64,000 nucleotides of DNA. It comes from Verrucomicrobiaceae bacterium. GTDB lineage: Bacteria > Verrucomicrobiota > Verrucomicrobiia > Verrucomicrobiales > Verrucomicrobiaceae. The stretch covers positions 1 to 64,000 of the forward strand of contig JAIXOU010000030.1 in NCBI GenBank assembly GCA_027486585.1, written 5' to 3'. The notes below the pieces were generated by a model. The model made no database searches. It was not told where the DNA came from and saw only the letters and a list, made by a program, of their open reading frames with translations. Within the stretch, counting starts at the first letter, position 1. Each line of letters begins with the position of its first letter. The translations under genes were made by a program, and so were the position numbers. Below are positions 59,968 to 64,000 of this stretch, one piece after another.

Positions 59968-61989
59968 TTATTTCGGACGCTGGTCGGCCTTCTCCTGCTC
60001 CAGCGATTTCTTGATGGCATTGTTGAAGCCCTTTTGAAGCTCCTCCGCATTCAGCGGGGCATCCGTGGCTTTTTGCTGCGAATACACACCACCTTCCCAG
60101 CGCAGGTTGCGAATCGCGGGCTGCCCTTTCCATGGCTTGCCGCTGATGCTCACTTTTTGACCGTCCTTCACGATCTCACCTTTGGGGGAAATGCTGAACT
60201 CCGTGACCGTCTGCCAGTTGGCGAGCGGCGTCGTGATCTTCGGATCGGTGGCCGCGAGGTCGCTGATCTTCACACTCACTTCCTGCCAATCCGGCGAGCC
60301 TTTGAGCGGTTTGAGCGCGGTGTAATCGACCGCTGGTTTGCCCGCTGCGAACGCGCCCCAAGCATTGCAATTGAAGGTGAGCACGAGTTGGTTGTCGCTC
60401 TTGCATTGGACCTCAAAGTGCAGCGTCGCGCCGTCTGGACCGCGCCACTTGGCGTCCTTCAGCTTGCGTGTCGCGGCAGTCCAGAGCGACGCATGTCCCC
60501 AGCTGAGCCGATACCAGTCGTGCCAGCCGCGCGAACCGTCATCCACGAGCCGCTCCGGCTTGTCGGTTGGCTTGACTTTCGCCGCCTGCAACTGTGACGG
60601 ACCGACGGCGAGGACGCGGGAGCTGATTGCGAAGGTCTCGCTGTTTCCATCACCAGGCATCAACGGGATGACTCGATAGTTTGGCGGTGTCTCGTAGGCC
60701 ACATTCGCGAAGACGAAGAGCGGCTGATCGAGGCTCATCACCGGGCATTCAGACTGCCACTGCGAGTCCGATTTCACCGCTCTGGCATCGCGCCAGAATC
60801 GCGTGAGAGCGTGTGGATCGAGCGAGTAGTAGATGTCCACACGTTGCACGCGCTGCGAGTTGTCAGGCGTCACGCTCACGCGGGGGATGCCGTCCGCCGA
60901 TTTCAGATTCAGCGCGATCTTCGGCGTGGACGGCATCTTGAACGCCGCTCCTTTCAAGTGCTCCTCGAACCACAGGTAGTCGGTGAGCGTATGCTCCGAC
61001 GTGTGACGATGATTGAGATGCGGCGCGATGCTGAAACGCAGGCGCTCATCGGGCACATTTTGCCAGTTCCAGGCCATGTTGTCGATGTTGGCATTGAAGT
61101 CGTTCGTCGGTGAAAGCCACAGCACCGGGCAGGTGATGCGCGGGATGTAGGCATTGTCGGAGACGCAGGCGAGTTCCATCGGTGAAGGGCTGGTGCGCAT
61201 CGCTCCGACTACCGCAGTATCGCTTTCCAGGACCTGGCCCGCGCCGCCGCAGGATGGCACGGCGGCTTTGATCCGCTTGTCGATGCCAGCGAGATTGGTC
61301 GTGAGCTTGCCGCCCATGGAGTGGCCGTGTGCACCGATCCGCGAAGCATCCACTTCGGGCTGCTTTTCGAGAAACGTGATCGCGCGACGGGCGGCGGTGA
61401 GCACGATGAACCAGTTGCTGTTTCGCGGCGACTCCACGGCATCGAGCGTGAACTCATCCGGCGTGAGCGGACCCGCGAAATGGTTCGCCTTGTTGCGCTG
61501 CGGCGGATGTGTGGCGTCGAGTTTCCCCCAATCGGTCTGTGGGCCGCTCCACGTCTCCCCGCCGATGCCCATCTTGTTTCCGCCCCAGTTCAGCGAGAGA
61601 CTCGCGTAGCCGCGCTTCGCGTAAGTCACGACACTGTCGAGGTTGGCAGATTGCCCGCCGCCGTGCAGATGCAGAATCGCCGGCAGCTTCGTGGCCCCCT
61701 TTGGAAACGCATAGAGTCCCGCGACGCGCGACGGTGCTCCTTTGAAAACACCGACCTGATAGCGCACGACGCGGCAGACGATGCCGTCCTTCTCCCATTC
61801 CTTTAGAACCTCGGCCTCTAGCGGTGTTTCGCGATCCAGCTGGGCATAACCGGCCCAGAGTTCATCAAGCGTGCGCGGGACATCGGCACCCTGAGTGACC
61901 GTGATCGGCAGAAGCAGCGCGAGCGACGCGAGGCTGGAGCGGAGGAGGTGGTGACGGATGCGGTGGGGGATCATGGGTGGTGGTGACAC
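59968..61989 (-). CDS. Large secreted alpha/beta-hydrolase (acetylxylan esterase/dienelactone hydrolase-like)
   Basis: A 673-residue exported protein (signal LASLALLLPITVTQGAD; an alternative ATG at 61974 would also keep it). Residues about 40-400 form an alpha/beta-hydrolase with the oxyanion block PAILHLHGGGQSANLD and nucleophile elbow G222-H223-S224-M225-G226 (AHGHSMGGKLT). The catalytic His is probably within APHLNHRHTSEHTL and the Asp near WLSPTNDFNANID. The C-terminal 270 residues are beta-rich and include a sandwich-like domain (LHFEVQCKSDNQLVLTFNCN) that may bind carbohydrate. PVC relatives are annotated as acetylxylan esterases. The gene sits between a DUF1592 gene (7 bp upstream) and a DUF1552 gene, placing glycan deacetylation in the same transcript. 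Confidence 0.85.
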   Translation of the reverse strand: MSPPPMIPHRIRHHLLRSSLASLALLLPITVTQGADVPRTLDELWAGYAQLDRETPLEAEVLKEWEKDGIVCRVVRYQVGVFKGAPSRVAGLYAFPKGATKLPAILHLHGGGQSANLDSVVTYAKRGYASLSLNWGGNKMGIGGETWSGPQTDWGKLDATHPPQRNKANHFAGPLTPDEFTLDAVESPRNSNWFIVLTAARRAITFLEKQPEVDASRIGAHGHSMGGKLTTNLAGIDKRIKAAVPSCGGAGQVLESDTAVVGAMRTSPSPMELACVSDNAYIPRITCPVLWLSPTNDFNANIDNMAWNWQNVPDERLRFSIAPHLNHRHTSEHTLTDYLWFEEHLKGAAFKMPSTPKIALNLKSADGIPRVSVTPDNSQRVQRVDIYYSLDPHALTRFWRDARAVKSDSQWQSECPVMSLDQPLFVFANVAYETPPNYRVIPLMPGDGNSETFAISSRVLAVGPSQLQAAKVKPTDKPERLVDDGSRGWHDWYRLSWGHASLWTAATRKLKDAKWRGPDGATLHFEVQCKSDNQLVLTFNCNAWGAFAAGKPAVDYTALKPLKGSPDWQEVSVKISDLAATDPKITTPLANWQTVTEFSISPKGEIVKDGQKVSISGKPWKGQPAIRNLRWEGGVYSQQKATDAPLNAEELQKGFNNAIKKSLEQEKADQRPK

Positions 61990-61996
61990 AGAGTTT

Positions 61997-64000
61997 TCAT
62001 TTCACGCGGAAGGCTTTGCTGACGACGAGGGCGCGGATGATCTCGCGAATGGCGAAATCCTTCGTCTTCGCGCGCTGGACGATGTCATCAGCGAGCGATT
62101 CATCGGCAAAGCCGAACGGACGGCCCAGAGCATACTCAATGAGGGCTTCGGTGAAGCTGCGGGCGAAGTTCTCGCGCTTGGCGGCGATGAGGTCGCGGAG
62201 TTGGAAGTAGTCGTTGAATTTCGGGCCTTTGTGGAAGGCTCCGCTGGAGTCGATGGGCCAGTCTTTGCGGCCTTCGCCGGCTTTGGTGTAGAGTTCGGTG
62301 GTGCGCCACTGGCCGATGGTGTTGAAGTTCTCCAGGCCGAAGCCGATGGGGTCGATCTTGCGGTGGCATTGCAGGCACTGCGGCTCTTCTTGATGGGCGA
62401 GGACGCGTTCGCGCGGGCTCAGGGGTTTATCGACGAGGCGGCTGAGCTGCGGCACATTCGGTGGCGCGGGTGGTGGGGGATCGTTGAGGACTTTACGCAG
62501 CACCCAGGCTCCGCGCTCGACCGGGCTGGTGCGCTCGCCATTGCTGCCCATGGCCATGATGGCGCTCATGCCGAGCAGGCCACCGCGTGGTGAGTCCGCT
62601 GGCAGTTTCACCGGCTGCCAGGCATCGCCCGCGACATCCTCAATGCCGTAGAAGCGAGCGAGCAAGCCATTGACGACCGCCTCGTCGCTCTTCAGCAGGC
62701 GCGTGAGGCTGCCATCGTGATGCAGTAGATGCGCGAAGGTCTCGAAGACTTCGTTCCGTGCAGCGGCCTTGAGGCTGTCGTCGAACTCAGGAAACTGACG
62801 CGCATTGAACTGGAAGAAGTCCAGCCGGTCGAGCCCGAGCCATTGATGCACGAAACCGGTGACGAACGCGCGAGACTTCGGACTCGCGAGCATGCGATCC
62901 ACCTGCTCGACCAGCGCCTTCTCCGAATGCAGATCTGCCATGCCAAGCAGCGCCTCATCAGGCGGCGCACTCCAGAGAAAATAGGCGAGCCGCGTGGCCA
63001 GTTCCGCATTCGTGAGCGGTCGCGCTTTGCCTGGCTGCGCGGGCTCGGCGAGATAAAGAAACCCCGGTGCCGCGAGCACGATGCTCATCGATTCCTTCAG
63101 TGCTTGCTCGTGCGAATCGCCCGTCGCGCGACGCTTTTCATACAGCTTCACGAGTCCATCCAGGAACGACGCATCCGGCTTCGTGCCGCGAAACGCACGC
63201 GTGGTGAAGTCCGCGATGAGTTCACGCGCAGGCTTGTCATTGAAGAGGCCGCGCCCTGCCTCGTTCGGCAGCGGTCCTTCGAATTCGATCCAATCGATCC
63301 ACATCGAGGGCGGCAGCCAGTCCTTGTGCTTTCTTTCATGCAGCACCCAGAGCGCCACCTCGTGCTCGCGCGAGTTCAGCCGCTTTTCACGAATGGCAAA
63401 CTCGCGCCGGTCCGTGCTGTTGAGCGTCACCGATGCCTCGACGATCTGCGGATTCGCCAGCGTCCCGGTAATGTGATGCGTGCTCAGGATGTCATACGAG
63501 CCCGGCTGGCTTGGCCGTCCCAGCTCAACGAATCGGCGCTCTGGCGGTGTGTCATCGAGCGCGGCGATGCGGAAGCGCATGGTATAGCGGCCCGGTGGCA
63601 TGTCCTTCGGCGGCTTGATGCCTTCCTCGTGCCGAAGCCGGAAGATGAAAAGATACGAGCCCTCATTCACCTTCGGCAGCGTCAGGTAGCGCTCTTGATA
63701 CTTGTGGATCGCGTCGTATTCGCCCTGAGCCATCTCCGCCTCGGGCGCGTCCTTGAAGCCAAACTTCCACGGCGACGGCGCACCCTGAATGTCCTGCCAG
63801 CGACGATAAAAACGTCGCGCGTCCTCCTGCACGTCCTTCGTCGCTCGCAGCTCGCTCACCAGCTTCGCATTCTCCGGTTTCGCCGCTGCCGCATCCACCG
63901 CCGCATGCCACTGTCGCGCAGGCTCGCTCTTCTTGGTGATGACATCCATCGCGCTCCGCGTCTGCACGTTCGCCGCCTTCTCGGTTTCTTCGTGCAGCTT
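61997..64000 (-). CDS. DUF1592/DUF1588/DUF1585 heme protein (copy 3), 5' end outside the window
   Basis: On the minus strand the frame is open from the right window edge (KLHEETEKAANVQTRSAMDV), so the N-terminus with the cytochrome and DUF1587 parts is missing; the GTG at 63967 is internal. The visible 667 codons contain one beta-sandwich-like unit (GRYTMRFRIAALDDTPPERR ... MWIDWIEFEGPL), then DUF1595/DUF1592 (ATRLAYFLWSAPPDEALLGM), DUF1588 (SPRGGLLGMSAIMAMGSNGE, ERGAWVLRKVLNDPP) with CLQCHRKIDPIGFGLENF, and DUF1585. It is a close relative of the protein at 54320 but lacks the palindromic insert after GFLYLAE. It leads the minus-strand unit with the esterase and a DUF1552 gene. Confidence 0.88.
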   Translation of the reverse strand, partial: KLHEETEKAANVQTRSAMDVITKKSEPARQWHAAVDAAAAKPENAKLVSELRATKDVQEDARRFYRRWQDIQGAPSPWKFGFKDAPEAEMAQGEYDAIHKYQERYLTLPKVNEGSYLFIFRLRHEEGIKPPKDMPPGRYTMRFRIAALDDTPPERRFVELGRPSQPGSYDILSTHHITGTLANPQIVEASVTLNSTDRREFAIREKRLNSREHEVALWVLHERKHKDWLPPSMWIDWIEFEGPLPNEAGRGLFNDKPARELIADFTTRAFRGTKPDASFLDGLVKLYEKRRATGDSHEQALKESMSIVLAAPGFLYLAEPAQPGKARPLTNAELATRLAYFLWSAPPDEALLGMADLHSEKALVEQVDRMLASPKSRAFVTGFVHQWLGLDRLDFFQFNARQFPEFDDSLKAAARNEVFETFAHLLHHDGSLTRLLKSDEAVVNGLLARFYGIEDVAGDAWQPVKLPADSPRGGLLGMSAIMAMGSNGERTSPVERGAWVLRKVLNDPPPPAPPNVPQLSRLVDKPLSPRERVLAHQEEPQCLQCHRKIDPIGFGLENFNTIGQWRTTELYTKAGEGRKDWPIDSSGAFHKGPKFNDYFQLRDLIAAKRENFARSFTEALIEYALGRPFGFADESLADDIVQRAKTKDFAIREIIRALVVSKAFRVK

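Overview
The window is GC-rich bacterial DNA. Its gene content is typical of the PVC group and most like Verrucomicrobiota (Verrucomicrobiaceae/Prosthecobacter-like); this assignment is inferred from gene families, not from a marker gene. The main signs are the many planctomycete/verrucomicrobial-specific families: three PSCyt1-DUF1549-DUF1553 cytochromes each followed by a DUF1501 protein, three DUF1587/DUF1592/DUF1588/DUF1585 heme proteins, three DUF1552 proteins, a TIGR02604-type 'PVC heme-binding' dehydrogenase, a GxxExxY protein and an ECF sigma factor with a membrane-anchored tail. I saw no rRNA, tRNA or CRISPR array.

Layout. Positions 1-20866 (all +): a sialate O-acetylesterase-like esterase (cut by the window edge), an AraC regulator, a very large FG-GAP/dehydrogenase/cytochrome fusion, two Gfo/Idh/MocA oxidoreductases, two cytochrome+DUF1501 pairs, an NHS-type MFS transporter, a double DUF1080 protein, a NagB-like protein and a small conserved protein. 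Positions 20909-43366 (+): a GH92 mannosidase, a DUF4838 protein that sits between two gene stumps, a DUF1592+DUF1552 pair, a third cytochrome+DUF1501 pair, a LamG protein, a thioesterase, an ECF sigma factor, gene remnants and a sialidase/beta-propeller fusion. Positions 43371-46134 (+): a tightly coupled BASS transporter, APH-type kinase and HpcH/HpaI aldolase. Positions 46300-54219: a DUF1552 gene, then a split MacB/MacA/TolC efflux operon (-) facing a divergent LytS/LytTR two-component system (+). Positions 54320-64000 (-): two DUF1592 genes, a DUF1552 gene, a large alpha/beta-hydrolase esterase and a GxxExxY gene.

How the genes may work together: secreted or periplasmic esterases, sialidase-like, mannosidase, DUF1080 and DUF4838 proteins suggest breakdown of a complex, probably acetylated and mannose/amino-sugar-containing glycan. 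Oxidoreductases, an NHS-type transporter, a NagB-like enzyme and the BASS-kinase-aldolase set suggest oxidation, import and catabolism of the released sugars or sugar acids. The repeated c-type cytochrome/Tat-protein pairs probably provide an envelope redox function of unknown chemistry; this is inference.

The most unusual layer is the DNA architecture. Two families of long palindromes occur. One lies in frame inside a kinase gene (44797-44870). The other occurs three times (55343-55403, 57652-57717, 58537-58617): one copy lies in frame inside a DUF1592 gene and two bracket the GxxExxY gene almost exactly, so that block looks like a small mobile unit. The locus also carries stumps of its own genes (8396, 12804, 23380, 26619, 39812), a signal-peptide-coding segment shared by unrelated genes, and a pair of paralogous small proteins next to the glycan genes.
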